Translations under genes and position numbers: made by a program
The notes under the pieces: generated by a model
What the model was told of the DNA's origin: nothing
Databases searched by the model: none
Seen by the model: only the letters and a program-made list of their open reading frames with translations
Assembly (NCBI GenBank): GCA_028868825.1
Contig: JAGWTU010000047.1
Span: forward strand, 1 to 41,738
Source of the DNA: Burkholderiales bacterium
GTDB taxonomy: Bacteria; Pseudomonadota; Gammaproteobacteria; Burkholderiales; Burkholderiaceae_C
Length of the DNA: 41,738 nucleotides
Reading direction: 5' to 3'
In this document: piece by piece, positions 18,439 through 26,747 of the stretch
Numbering within the stretch: position 1 is the first letter of the stretch
How the letters are laid out: the number at the start of each line of letters is the position of its first letter

Positions 18439-18994
18439 GCTGTCCACTCCTGGCCTGGTGCCGGGCATCGGATTCGCGGCTGACCCGGATCACCGCCAGC
18501 GCGGCGGCCACCGCGGCCACCAGCAGCACCGAGGTGAGCTCGAAATGCAGCCAGTACTCGCCGAGGAAGGCGACCGAGAACTTGGCGATGCCGAACGGCG
18601 ACGCGCCGGTGGCATAGACGGGCGAGGGCAGGGCGCGCCAGATGCTGATGAGGATCACGCCGAGCAGCGCGAAGAAGCCGATCACGCCCGGCAGCAGCAG
18701 CTTCGAGTAGCGCGTGCCGCCTTCCTCGCGCACCTCGAGCAGCATGATCACGTAGACCATGAACACCATCACCGCGCCGACGTAGATCAGGACCTGGAAC
18801 GCGGCGATGAAATGCACGCCGAGCAGGCCGTAGATGCCGCCCAGGAACACCATCGTCGAGATCAGCGCCATCGCCACGCGCATCGGCTGGCGCAGGAAGA
18901 TCATCAGCGTCGCGCCGGTGAGCGCGCACAGCGAGAACACGAGCAGCAGCAGCGTGTCGAGGTTCTTCAGCAGGCCGTCGATGGCACCGCTCAT
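18431..18994 (-). CDS. nuoJ: NADH-quinone oxidoreductase subunit J
   Basis: 187-residue membrane subunit with five predicted helices. QVLIYVGAVMVFMVYVIML is the pi-bulge TM3 segment with its conserved Tyr. The start overlaps the nuoI stop (ATGA). Confidence 0.94.
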   Translation of the reverse strand: MSGAIDGLLKNLDTLLLLVFSLCALTGATLMIFLRQPMRVAMALISTMVFLGGIYGLLGVHFIAAFQVLIYVGAVMVFMVYVIMLLEVREEGGTRYSKLLLPGVIGFFALLGVILISIWRALPSPVYATGASPFGIAKFSVAFLGEYWLHFELTSVLLVAAVAAALAVIRVSRESDARHQARSGQHG

Positions 18995-19569
18995 TTCGGG
19001 CCTCCAGGAGCGGCCTTGGCCGGATAGGGTTTGGCGACATCGCGCGCCGGTTGCCAGTTCAGCATCTCGTCCATCGACAGCCACATCGAATGGCGGTCGT
19101 TCGAGGTCAGCGAAGGCACTTCCTTGGCCATGCGGATGGCGTCCTCGGGGCAGGCCTCGACGCACAGGCCGCAGAAGACGCAGCGCGAGTAGTCGATCTC
19201 GAAACGCGCCGGGTATTTCGGGTGCGCCGCGTCGCTGGGATCGAACGCGGCCTCGATCTCGATCACCTTGGCCGGGCAGACCGTCGCGCACATATTGCAG
19301 GCGATGCATTGCGGGCGGCCGTCGGGGCGCTGCGTCAGCACATGCTTGCCGCGGTTGATCGGCGCGTAGTCGGTGCGCGTCTCCTCGGGGTAGTAGGTCG
19401 TCAGCGCGCCCTTGCGGCCGGTCATCCACTTGCCCATGTTGCGCAGGAACACGATGCTCGTGATCTTCAGCCCGCGCAGGATCTCGGGCAGGTACGAGAG
19501 GTCCCAGGCGGTCGTCTGGACCGGCTCGTTCCAATAGACCTTGCGTGCGGTTTTCGGGTCGTAGCTCAT
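18991..19569 (-). CDS. nuoI: NADH-quinone oxidoreductase subunit I
   Basis: 192 residues. Peripheral-arm subunit carrying clusters N6a and N6b: CIACNMCATVCP and CVFCGLCVEACP. Electrons pass from here to NuoB. ATG 19569 overlaps the nuoH stop; a longer open frame upstream has no family similarity. Confidence 0.95.
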   Translation of the reverse strand: MSYDPKTARKVYWNEPVQTTAWDLSYLPEILRGLKITSIVFLRNMGKWMTGRKGALTTYYPEETRTDYAPINRGKHVLTQRPDGRPQCIACNMCATVCPAKVIEIEAAFDPSDAAHPKYPARFEIDYSRCVFCGLCVEACPEDAIRMAKEVPSLTSNDRHSMWLSMDEMLNWQPARDVAKPYPAKAAPGGPK

Positions 19570-20702
19570 CTCACCGCCCACATCCAGACCACCGTGACCG
19601 TCAGATTGATCAGCGCCAGCGGCAACATGAACTTCCACGCGAACGACAGCACCTGGTCGTAGCGGAAGCGCGGCAGCGTCCAGCGCACGAGGATCTGGAA
19701 GCTGCAGACGACGAGCACCTTGACGAGGAAGACGACGAGCTGCGTCAGCACGACGGCGCCATGGCTCATCGCCACGTGATGGCCGCCGGGCAGCGCGAAG
19801 CCGCTGTCGTTCATGTACGGCAGGTTGTAGCCGCCGAGGAACAGCGTCGTGAACAGCGCGCCGATGATCGCGATCTCGATGAATTCGGCGAACATGAACA
19901 GGCCCATCTTCATCGCGCTGTATTCGGTGTAGTAGCCGGCGATGAGCTCGGATTCGGCCTCGGGCAGGTCGAAGGGGATGCGCTTGTTCTCGGCGATCGC
20001 CGCGGTCATGAAGAGGACGGCGGCGAAAGGCTGGTAGACGACGCCCCAGGCGGGCAGGAATCCCCAGACGAGCCCGGTCTGCTGGCGCACCATCGAATCG
20101 AGATCGACGGTGCCGAAGACGAGGATCAGGCCGAGCACGGTCAGCCCCATCACGATCTCGTAGGAGATCATCTGCGAGCCGGCGCGCAGGCCGCCGAGCA
20201 GCGAGAACTTGTTCGCCGACGACCAGCCGGCGAGCATCGTGCCGATGATCGTCATGCCGCTAAATGCGAACACCATCAGCAGCCCGGCGTCCAGCCGCGC
20301 GATCTGCATCGGGTAGGTGCGGCCGGCGTACCAGTCGGACAGCGCCGGGAACAGCCGCCCGGGATCGAGGTTGCCGCCGAAGGGCACGACGCCGAAGACC
20401 AGCAGCACCGGCGTGAACACGACCCAGGGCGCGACCGCGTAGGCGTACCAGTCGTGCGTGCGCGGCTTGAAATCCTCCTTGACGAGCATCTTGATGCCGT
20501 CGGCGATGCCGTGGAAGAGGCCGAGCCAGATCAGCTTGATCTGCGTGTACGGCAGCCGGATATAGGCGCGGTTCGCGCCGATGCGGTCCGACATCACGGC
20601 GGCCTGCTTGCGCTCGACCCAGGTCAGCACGGTGCCGAAGCCCATCAGCATGCCCACCGCGTAGGCGATGTAGACCGCGTAGACGATCAGGTCCTGGGTC
20701 AT
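19566..20702 (-). CDS. nuoH: NADH-quinone oxidoreductase subunit H
   Basis: 378-residue membrane subunit that forms much of the quinone chamber. ENKRIPFDLPEAESELIAGYYTEYS is diagnostic. The N-terminal part (VERKQAAVMSDRIGANRAY and the KEDFKPRTHDWYAYAVAPW stretch) differs from the usual betaproteobacterial NuoH as I recall it, suggesting that this operon belongs to another complex I lineage. The start overlaps the nuoG stop. Confidence 0.95.
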   Translation of the reverse strand: MTQDLIVYAVYIAYAVGMLMGFGTVLTWVERKQAAVMSDRIGANRAYIRLPYTQIKLIWLGLFHGIADGIKMLVKEDFKPRTHDWYAYAVAPWVVFTPVLLVFGVVPFGGNLDPGRLFPALSDWYAGRTYPMQIARLDAGLLMVFAFSGMTIIGTMLAGWSSANKFSLLGGLRAGSQMISYEIVMGLTVLGLILVFGTVDLDSMVRQQTGLVWGFLPAWGVVYQPFAAVLFMTAAIAENKRIPFDLPEAESELIAGYYTEYSAMKMGLFMFAEFIEIAIIGALFTTLFLGGYNLPYMNDSGFALPGGHHVAMSHGAVVLTQLVVFLVKVLVVCSFQILVRWTLPRFRYDQVLSFAWKFMLPLALINLTVTVVWMWAVR

Positions 20703-22159
20703 GACGTCACCGCCACTGCTTGCACGGCCATCCCGGCGAAGAGGTCCTCGGCATCGAAGACGCCGGCCGGCTTGTCGAAGCTGGGTTCGAACGTGCCCGC
20801 GGTGCCGGCGCCGTTCGTGTAGGTGCCGCGGCGCTCGGTCTGCACACTGATGGGCAGGAACACGTCGGCGTGGCCGTTCTCGGGCTGCAGCCAGCTGTTG
20901 AGATAGATGATCTTCGCCTTCGCCGGCAGGCGCGCGAAGCTGTAGCCCTCGCCCCAGACGAGGACGAGGTCGGTGCCTTCGGGAACGACGAAATGCTCGT
21001 CGGCCGGCGTGTCGGGGAACAGCGCTCGCGCGCCGGCGCGGTTCGGGTTCTTGTCGGCGCGGATGAGGAAATCGTCCTCGACGACATCGCCCGGCTCGGC
21101 AAACCGGTCGGGCTTGACATGGCCATCGAAGCGCGATCCCAGCAGGCGCTGGAAGGCGGCGAGTTCCTCGTTCGAGGCCCAGCTCGAGACCAGCGCGACG
21201 GCGCGCTTGGCGCCTTTGAGGAGTTCACGCGCGGCCCGCAGCGCCGCGTCCAGTTCGACCGGCCGGCCCTTGAGCATCGCGCCGACGGCACGCGCGCGGC
21301 CGAAGATCTTCGCGAGGTCGCGGCCCTGGTTGCAGACCCACGGGCCGGCGGGGTTCTCGCGCGGCGTCACGCGGTCGATTCGGGCGTTGTGCTCGGTGCC
21401 GACCGACTTCAGCTTCCACTCGTTCTTGCGGTGCCAGATGTCGACGGCGCAGCCGCGGTCGCAGCCCGGGCAGACCGAGGGCGTCGGCTTCAGGTACCAG
21501 ACGCGCGCCTGGTGCAGGAAATCCCTGCTCAGCAGCGCGCCGACCGGGCAGATGTCGACGACGTTGTCGGAATAGGGATCGGCGGCGAAGGCGCCGTCCT
21601 CGGTCGGACGGATCAGGCTGTGGTCACCGCGGTTCTGCACACCGAGCGAATTCGATTTCGAGATCTCGCGCGTGAAGCGCACGCAGCGCGTGCACAGGAT
21701 GCAGCGCTCGTTGTCGAGCACGATGCGGTCCGAGAGCGCGTAATGCTTGGTCGCGTGGACCTTGGCGTCGCGCGAGATCGACGGCGAGCCGTTGTAGGCG
21801 ACGTGGTAGTCCTGCAGCGTGCATTCGCCGGCCTTGTCGCAGATGCCGCAATCGACAGGGTGGTTCAGCGTGATGAACTGCAGCGTCTCCTTGCGCCGTG
21901 CGCGCACGCGCTCGCTGTCGGTGAGCACGCGCATGCCGCGCGTGATCGGCATGTTGCAGGCGATGTCGAGCCAGCCGCTGCCCTCGGCACCGCCCTCGGC
22001 CGTGACCTCGACCATGCAGATGCGGCAATTGCCCGGCACCGACAGATCCGGGTGCCAGCAGAAATACGGGATGAAGACGCCATGCTCGCGCGCGGCCTGC
22101 ATCACCGTCTGGTTGTCGTCGGCCTGGACGAGCTGGTCGTTGATGTAGAAGTCAACCAT
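20699..22159 (-). CDS. nuoG: NADH-quinone oxidoreductase subunit G, short form
   Basis: 486 residues, against roughly 770-900 in most proteobacterial NuoG. The N-terminal cluster region is complete: [2Fe-2S] ligands in CWHPDLSVPGNCRIC and CNMP, the His-coordinated cluster in HPVDCGICDKAGEC, a [4Fe-4S] set in CILCTRC with CPVGA, and a further CPGCDRGC...CNQGRD set matching the N7 cluster. Only a reduced molybdopterin-oxidoreductase-like domain follows (about residues 320-486). The frame is open and the stop overlaps nuoH, so this looks like a true short form rather than a frameshift. Confidence 0.92.
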   Translation of the reverse strand: MVDFYINDQLVQADDNQTVMQAAREHGVFIPYFCWHPDLSVPGNCRICMVEVTAEGGAEGSGWLDIACNMPITRGMRVLTDSERVRARRKETLQFITLNHPVDCGICDKAGECTLQDYHVAYNGSPSISRDAKVHATKHYALSDRIVLDNERCILCTRCVRFTREISKSNSLGVQNRGDHSLIRPTEDGAFAADPYSDNVVDICPVGALLSRDFLHQARVWYLKPTPSVCPGCDRGCAVDIWHRKNEWKLKSVGTEHNARIDRVTPRENPAGPWVCNQGRDLAKIFGRARAVGAMLKGRPVELDAALRAARELLKGAKRAVALVSSWASNEELAAFQRLLGSRFDGHVKPDRFAEPGDVVEDDFLIRADKNPNRAGARALFPDTPADEHFVVPEGTDLVLVWGEGYSFARLPAKAKIIYLNSWLQPENGHADVFLPISVQTERRGTYTNGAGTAGTFEPSFDKPAGVFDAEDLFAGMAVQAVAVTS

Positions 22160-23453
22160 GGGCTGCGACCTCGATGCGTCCTTGGAGCTTCGAGCGGCCG
22201 TGCTCGATCCAGTATTCGAATTCGTCGCGGTACTTGGCGAGGATGCCCAGCGTCGCGTAGCCGGCGGCGTCGCCCATGCCGCAGATCGTCGTGCCATCGT
22301 TGGCCTTGCTGATGCGGATCAGCTGTTCGATGTCACCCGGCCGGCCCTGGCCGGCGACGATGCGGTCGATCACGCGGTGCATCCAGCCCATGCCTTCGCG
22401 GCAGGGCGTGCACTGGCCGCAGCTCTCGTGGTGGTAGAAGCGCAGCAGGATCTGCAGCAGCCGGACCATGCAGGTGCCCTCGGCGATGACGACCATGCCG
22501 CCCGAGCCGACACCCGATCCGGCCGCCGTCAGGCTGGCGTGGTCGTAGGTCAGCGGCTCGATGTCGGCGGCGGTCAGCACTTTCGTCGAAATGCCGCCGG
22601 GGACGATGCATTTGAGCTTGCCGCCGCCCAGTACGCCGCCGCACTCGTCGTAGATGAATTTCGCCAGCGGCGTGCCGTATTCGATCTCGTAGACGCCGGG
22701 GCGCTCGACATGGCCCGAGATCGAGACCAGCTGCGTGCCCGGGCTCTTGGGCGTGCCGATGCGCTTGAACGCGTCGCCGCCCATCTCGACGATGGCGCGC
22801 ACGTTGGACAGCGTCTCGACGTTGTTGATGACGGTCGGGCGCTGGTACAGGCCGCGCACCGTCAGCCGCGGCGGCCGGTTGCGCGGATAGCCCTTCTTGC
22901 CCTCGATCGAGGTGATCAGCGCCGAGGCCTCGCCGCAGACATAGCTGCCGGCGCCGCGGTAGACGAAGAGGTCGCAGGAGAAGTCGGTGCCCAGGATGCG
23001 CTCGCCGAGCAGCCCGGCGGCGTAGGCCTCGTCGACGGCGGCCTGCAGGCGGCGGTACGGCAGGTCGAATTCGCCGCGGATGTAGACGAAGGCATGCCGC
23101 ACCTGCAGCGCATAGGCCGAGATCAGCATCGATTCGATCAGCAGATGCGGCGCGTTCTCCAGGATCCAGCGGTCCTTGAAGGTGCCGGGCTCGCCCTCGT
23201 CGGCATTCGCGCACAGGTAATGCGGCTGCTCGTCGTTGAGCTTGATGACGCCCCATTTGCGACCGGCCGGGAAGGCCGCGCCGCCATGGCCGAGGATGCC
23301 CGAGGCCGCCACTTCCTTGGTGACCTGCTCGGGCCGCAATTCGGCCAGCGCGCGTTCGAGCACCTGGTAGCCGCGGCGCGCGCGGTAGTCGGCCAGCGTG
23401 TGCGAGGTCGGCGTGACCTCGAAATCCATGATGATCTTGCGACCGGCGGTCAC
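22152..23453 (-). CDS. nuoF: NADH-quinone oxidoreductase subunit F
   Basis: 433 residues. The NADH- and FMN-binding subunit where electrons enter. It shows ANADEGEPGTFKDR, the nucleotide-binding RGAGSYVCGEASAL, and the [4Fe-4S] motif ESCGQCTPCREG with a later TTICGMGD cysteine. I chose GTG at 23453, overlapping the nuoE stop (GTGA) with GGAG upstream; ATG at 23429 is the alternative. Confidence 0.94.
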   Translation of the reverse strand: MTAGRKIIMDFEVTPTSHTLADYRARRGYQVLERALAELRPEQVTKEVAASGILGHGGAAFPAGRKWGVIKLNDEQPHYLCANADEGEPGTFKDRWILENAPHLLIESMLISAYALQVRHAFVYIRGEFDLPYRRLQAAVDEAYAAGLLGERILGTDFSCDLFVYRGAGSYVCGEASALITSIEGKKGYPRNRPPRLTVRGLYQRPTVINNVETLSNVRAIVEMGGDAFKRIGTPKSPGTQLVSISGHVERPGVYEIEYGTPLAKFIYDECGGVLGGGKLKCIVPGGISTKVLTAADIEPLTYDHASLTAAGSGVGSGGMVVIAEGTCMVRLLQILLRFYHHESCGQCTPCREGMGWMHRVIDRIVAGQGRPGDIEQLIRISKANDGTTICGMGDAAGYATLGILAKYRDEFEYWIEHGRSKLQGRIEVAAHG

Positions 23454-23914
23454 GGCAGCTCCCCGAGCAGCGCGTCGACCTTGGCCGCATCCATGTTCTC
23501 GTGGTAGCGGTCGCCGACCATCAGCACCGGTGCGGTGCCGCAGGAACCCAGGCATTCGACCGTCGTGAGCGTGAAGCGGCCATCGGCCGTCGTCGCGCCG
23601 GCTTCGATGCCGAGCTTGCGCTGCAGATGGCCGAGCAGGCCCTCGGCGCCGCGCATCGAGCAGCTCAGGTTGTGGCAGACCTGCAGGTGGTGGCGCCCGA
23701 TCGGCGCGCGCCGGTATTGCGTGTAATGCGCCAGCACTTCCTCGATCTGCACGCGCGGCACCGGGATGTAGGCGGCGAGTTCGGCGATGTCGCTGTCGGC
23801 GACATAGCCGCGGTCCTCCTGGATGCGGCGCAGGCAGGGCAGCACGAGCGACGAGGCCGCATCCGGCGGCAGCCGCTTGCGCATCGCGTCGAATTCGGGG
23901 ATCAGGTGCTTCAT
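23450..23914 (-). CDS. nuoE: NADH-quinone oxidoreductase subunit E
   Basis: 154 residues, thioredoxin-fold [2Fe-2S] subunit next to NuoF. The four ligands lie in CHNLSC and CLGSC. ATG 23914 overlaps the nuoD stop. Confidence 0.94.
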   Translation of the reverse strand: MKHLIPEFDAMRKRLPPDAASSLVLPCLRRIQEDRGYVADSDIAELAAYIPVPRVQIEEVLAHYTQYRRAPIGRHHLQVCHNLSCSMRGAEGLLGHLQRKLGIEAGATTADGRFTLTTVECLGSCGTAPVLMVGDRYHENMDAAKVDALLGELP

Positions 23915-25143
23915 CGATCGCACTCCCCGCCGATCATGTTGATCGAGCCGAAGGTGGGGACGATGTCGGCGACCTGGCCGCCATTGAGCATCAGGTGGGC
24001 GACGCCCATGTGGACGAAGCTCGGCGCGCGGCAATGCACCTTGTAGGGCTTGCCGCTGCCGTTGCTGACGAGGTAGAAGCCGAGTTCGCCGTTCGGGCTC
24101 TCGTGCGCGCTGTAGACCTCGCCGGCGGGCACCGACGGCCCGTCGATGACGAGCTTGAAATGGCTGATCAGCGATTCGATCTCGCCGTAGACGAGGTGCT
24201 TGTCGGGAAAACTGCAGCGCCGGTCGTCGACATTCAGCGGGCCCTGTGCGGCCGGCGATTGCACGATGTCCGCGAGCTGGCGCATCAGGTGCACCGACTC
24301 GTCCATCTCGCGCATGCGGATGTAATAGCGGTCGTAATTGTCGCCCTGGATGCCCACCGGGACGTCGAAATCGAGTTCGGCGTAGGCCAGGTAGGGTGCG
24401 TCCTTGCGCAGATCGGCACGCACGCCGGTCGAGCGCAGCATCACGCCGGTGCAGCCGTAGCTCAGCGCCTGCTCCTTCGTCAGCACGCCGGTGCCGCGCA
24501 TGCGGTCGACGAAGATGCGGTTGCGGTCGACGAGGCCGTGGACGCGGCCGACGAATTCCTCGTACTGGACGAGGATGGCTTCCATGCGCACGAGCCAGCC
24601 CGCGGGCAGGTCGCGTGCGACGCCGCCGATGCGGCCGTAGCTGTAGGTGACGCGCGCGCCGGTCAGCGCGGCGAGGTGCTCGTACATGTAGTCGCGCACC
24701 ATCACCAGATAGAGGAAGGCGGTCATCGCGCCGAGTTCCATCAGCCCGGCGGCGAGGCAGGTCAGGTGGTCGACGAGGCGCGAGTATTCGCTCAGCAGCG
24801 TGCGCAGGTAGCGGCAGCGCGGCGTGATCTCGACGCCGAGCAGCTTCTCCACCGCCTCGCAATAGGCGAAATCGTTGATCAGGGCCGAGACGTAATTCAG
24901 GCGGTCGACATAGGGGATCAGGTTGTGCCAGGTATGGTCCTCGCACTCCTTCTCGAAGCCGCGGTGCAGGTAGCCGCAATGGATGTCGCTGCGCAGCACG
25001 CGCTCGCCGTCGAGCTCGGCGATGATCTGCACCGTGCCGTGCGTGGCCGGGTGCGAGGGGCCGATGTTGACGACGACGGTGTCGTCGCGCAGCGGCCGCT
25101 CGAACAGCGAGCGCACGGGGTTGGCGATGGTTCTCGTATCCAT
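23911..25143 (-). CDS. nuoD: NADH-quinone oxidoreductase subunit D
   Basis: 410 residues. Hydrogenase-large-subunit-like protein that lines the quinone headgroup site with NuoB. It shows GPSHPATHG, GYLHRGFEK and the C-terminal GGECDR. It is separate from nuoC, unlike the fused E. coli form, and starts 1 base after the nuoC stop. Confidence 0.95.
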   Translation of the reverse strand: MDTRTIANPVRSLFERPLRDDTVVVNIGPSHPATHGTVQIIAELDGERVLRSDIHCGYLHRGFEKECEDHTWHNLIPYVDRLNYVSALINDFAYCEAVEKLLGVEITPRCRYLRTLLSEYSRLVDHLTCLAAGLMELGAMTAFLYLVMVRDYMYEHLAALTGARVTYSYGRIGGVARDLPAGWLVRMEAILVQYEEFVGRVHGLVDRNRIFVDRMRGTGVLTKEQALSYGCTGVMLRSTGVRADLRKDAPYLAYAELDFDVPVGIQGDNYDRYYIRMREMDESVHLMRQLADIVQSPAAQGPLNVDDRRCSFPDKHLVYGEIESLISHFKLVIDGPSVPAGEVYSAHESPNGELGFYLVSNGSGKPYKVHCRAPSFVHMGVAHLMLNGGQVADIVPTFGSINMIGGECDR

Positions 25144-25144
25144 C

Positions 25145-25615
25145 TCAATTCCGGTAGGGAACCAGCGGCTGTTCCTGCTGCTTCGGGTAATCCTTGCGCA
25201 GCGGGTGGCCGGTGAAGCCCTCGTAGAGCAGGATCGGCCGCAGGTCGGCGTTGCCGCGGAAGCGGATGCCGTACATGTCGTGGCATTCGCGTTCCATGTA
25301 GGCGGCCGAGCCGTACAGCGGCGTCAGGCTGTCGATGCTGGGGTCGGCCTCGGCGACGCGCGTCTTCAGCCGCACGCGCGCCTTGTGCGTCGTCGAATAG
25401 AAGTGGTAGACGAGCTCGAAGCGCGGCACCTGGGTTATCCAGTCGACCGCGGTGACGTCGACGAAGAGGTCGAATCCATGGTCGTCGCGCAGCTGGCGAG
25501 CGGTGGTCAGCAGATCGTCGGCGGCGAGCGTGAAGGCGAGCACGCCGTGCATCTCGGTGCCCGGCCCGGCGGTCGGCGACAGGCGCTGCTGGAGGCGGTC
25601 GAAGGTGGCGCTCAT
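25145..25615 (-). CDS. nuoC: NADH-quinone oxidoreductase subunit C
   Basis: 156 residues, shorter than many NuoC proteins. The C-terminal ERECHDMYGI and YEGFTGHPLRKDYP segments are diagnostic of the 30-kDa subunit. ATG 25615 lies 2 bases after the nuoB stop. Confidence 0.93.
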   Translation of the reverse strand: MSATFDRLQQRLSPTAGPGTEMHGVLAFTLAADDLLTTARQLRDDHGFDLFVDVTAVDWITQVPRFELVYHFYSTTHKARVRLKTRVAEADPSIDSLTPLYGSAAYMERECHDMYGIRFRGNADLRPILLYEGFTGHPLRKDYPKQQEQPLVPYRN

Positions 25616-25617
25616 CG

Positions 25618-26142
25618 TCAGAACCTCGCGCCCAGGATCGGGTGGCTGCCGCGGGCGATCTGGTCCTGCAGCTGCATGATGCCGTCGATGACCATCTCGG
25701 GGCGCGGCGGGCAGCCCGGGATGTAGACGTCGACCGGGATCATGCGGTCGATGCCCGCCACCGCGGCGTAGTTCTGGTAGAAGCCGCCGCTGGTCGCGCA
25801 GGCGCCGAAGGCCATCACCCATTTCGGTTCGCACATCTGCTCGTAGACCTTCAGCAGGATCGGTGCCTGCTTGTGCGTCACCGTGCCGACGACCATCAGC
25901 AGGTCGGCCTGGCGCGGCGAAAAGCGCGGCAGCGCGGCGCCGAAGCGGTCGGTGTCGTAGGGCGAGGCGCTGACGGCCATGAATTCCATCGCGCAGCAGG
26001 CCGTCACGAAGGGGTAGGGGAAGATCGAGAACTTGCGCGCCCAGCCGATCAATTCGTCCTTGCGCGTGGTCAGCATTTCGAACGCGCCGTCCTTTTCGTG
26101 GACGGCGGGGACGATCGGGATCGTGCGGGCGTAAGGGTTCAT
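25618..26142 (-). CDS. nuoB: NADH-quinone oxidoreductase subunit B
   Basis: 174 residues. Carries cluster N2, the immediate donor to quinone: the tandem cysteines of TACCAMEFM, the cysteine of FGACATSGGFYQNY and that of PGCPPRPE. The start overlaps the nuoA stop. Confidence 0.95.
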   Translation of the reverse strand: MNPYARTIPIVPAVHEKDGAFEMLTTRKDELIGWARKFSIFPYPFVTACCAMEFMAVSASPYDTDRFGAALPRFSPRQADLLMVVGTVTHKQAPILLKVYEQMCEPKWVMAFGACATSGGFYQNYAAVAGIDRMIPVDVYIPGCPPRPEMVIDGIMQLQDQIARGSHPILGARF

Positions 26143-26504
26143 TCGGTCACCGCCTCGATCAGTCGCGATCGGTAGACATAAAGCAGGATCAGCACCAGCA
26201 GCGCCATGAAGAGGCCGAATGTCACGAGCATGAAGCCCGACACCGGCTGCGCCGCCAGGGCCCAGATGTAGAGAAAGACGGTCTCGAGGTCGAACAGCAG
26301 GAAGATGATCGCGATCGCGTAGTACTTGATCGGGACCGCCTTGACGTTGATCGAGCCGACCGGCGTGGCGCCGCACTCGAACGGTTCGAGCTTGACCGAG
26401 GTCGGCGCCGGCTTCGGACCCAGATACGCATTCATCAGCAGCGTGATGGCGACGAATCCGAGAATCGCCATCAGGTACATCAGGAAAACCGCGTATGGGT
26501 TCAT
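26139..26504 (-). CDS. nuoA: NADH-quinone oxidoreductase subunit A
   Basis: 121 residues with three transmembrane helices. FECGATPVG and FLLFDLETVFLYIWA are diagnostic. First gene of the 14-gene nuo operon, divergent from the decaheme 2/mtr operon across a 243-bp region with two FNR-like boxes. Confidence 0.95.
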   Translation of the reverse strand: MNPYAVFLMYLMAILGFVAITLLMNAYLGPKPAPTSVKLEPFECGATPVGSINVKAVPIKYYAIAIIFLLFDLETVFLYIWALAAQPVSGFMLVTFGLFMALLVLILLYVYRSRLIEAVTE

Positions 26505-26557
26505 GGCCCGGCCTTTTTGATTTGGGTCGCAGGCTAATGGCGCCCGCTTCGGGGGGG

Positions 26558-26571
26558 TTGCGTTAGATCAA
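26558..26571 (-). promoter_or_regulatory. FNR/Anr-like box upstream of nuoA
   Basis: TTGCGTTAGATCAA matches TTGAT-N4-ATCAA at 8 of 10 positions, with one intact half-site. On the minus strand a TAGCCT hexamer (26536-26531), identical to the one at menF, is centred 31 bp downstream, and the nuoA ATG follows at 26504. Confidence 0.4.
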
Positions 26572-26626
26572 GCGGGACCCAGGCGACGTCGGTGGGCGAC
26601 GGTGAATTTGAAGAACCGGAGCGATC

Positions 26627-26640
26627 TTGATGTGAAGCAA
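26627..26640 (+). promoter_or_regulatory. FNR/Anr-like box upstream of decaheme 2
   Basis: TTGATGTGAAGCAA matches TTGAT-N4-ATCAA at 9 of 10 positions. TAGAAA (26663-26668) is centred 32 bp downstream as a -10 candidate. A start near 26675 would leave a leader of about 73 bases before the ATG. Confidence 0.6.
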
Positions 26641-26747
26641 GTCGGCGGCGGCCTGCTGCCCTTAGAAACGGCCGTCACAGGGTACGCAGGCCCGGTGCCC
26701 GGGTGTCGATTCCGGCTGCATCGGGTCGCGACCGTTCGGAGGGTTGC

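Noticed and set aside
20699..22159. A frameshift shortening nuoG
   Set aside because: The frame runs cleanly into the ATGA overlap with nuoH, and no leftover molybdopterin-domain sequence was noticed in the other frames.
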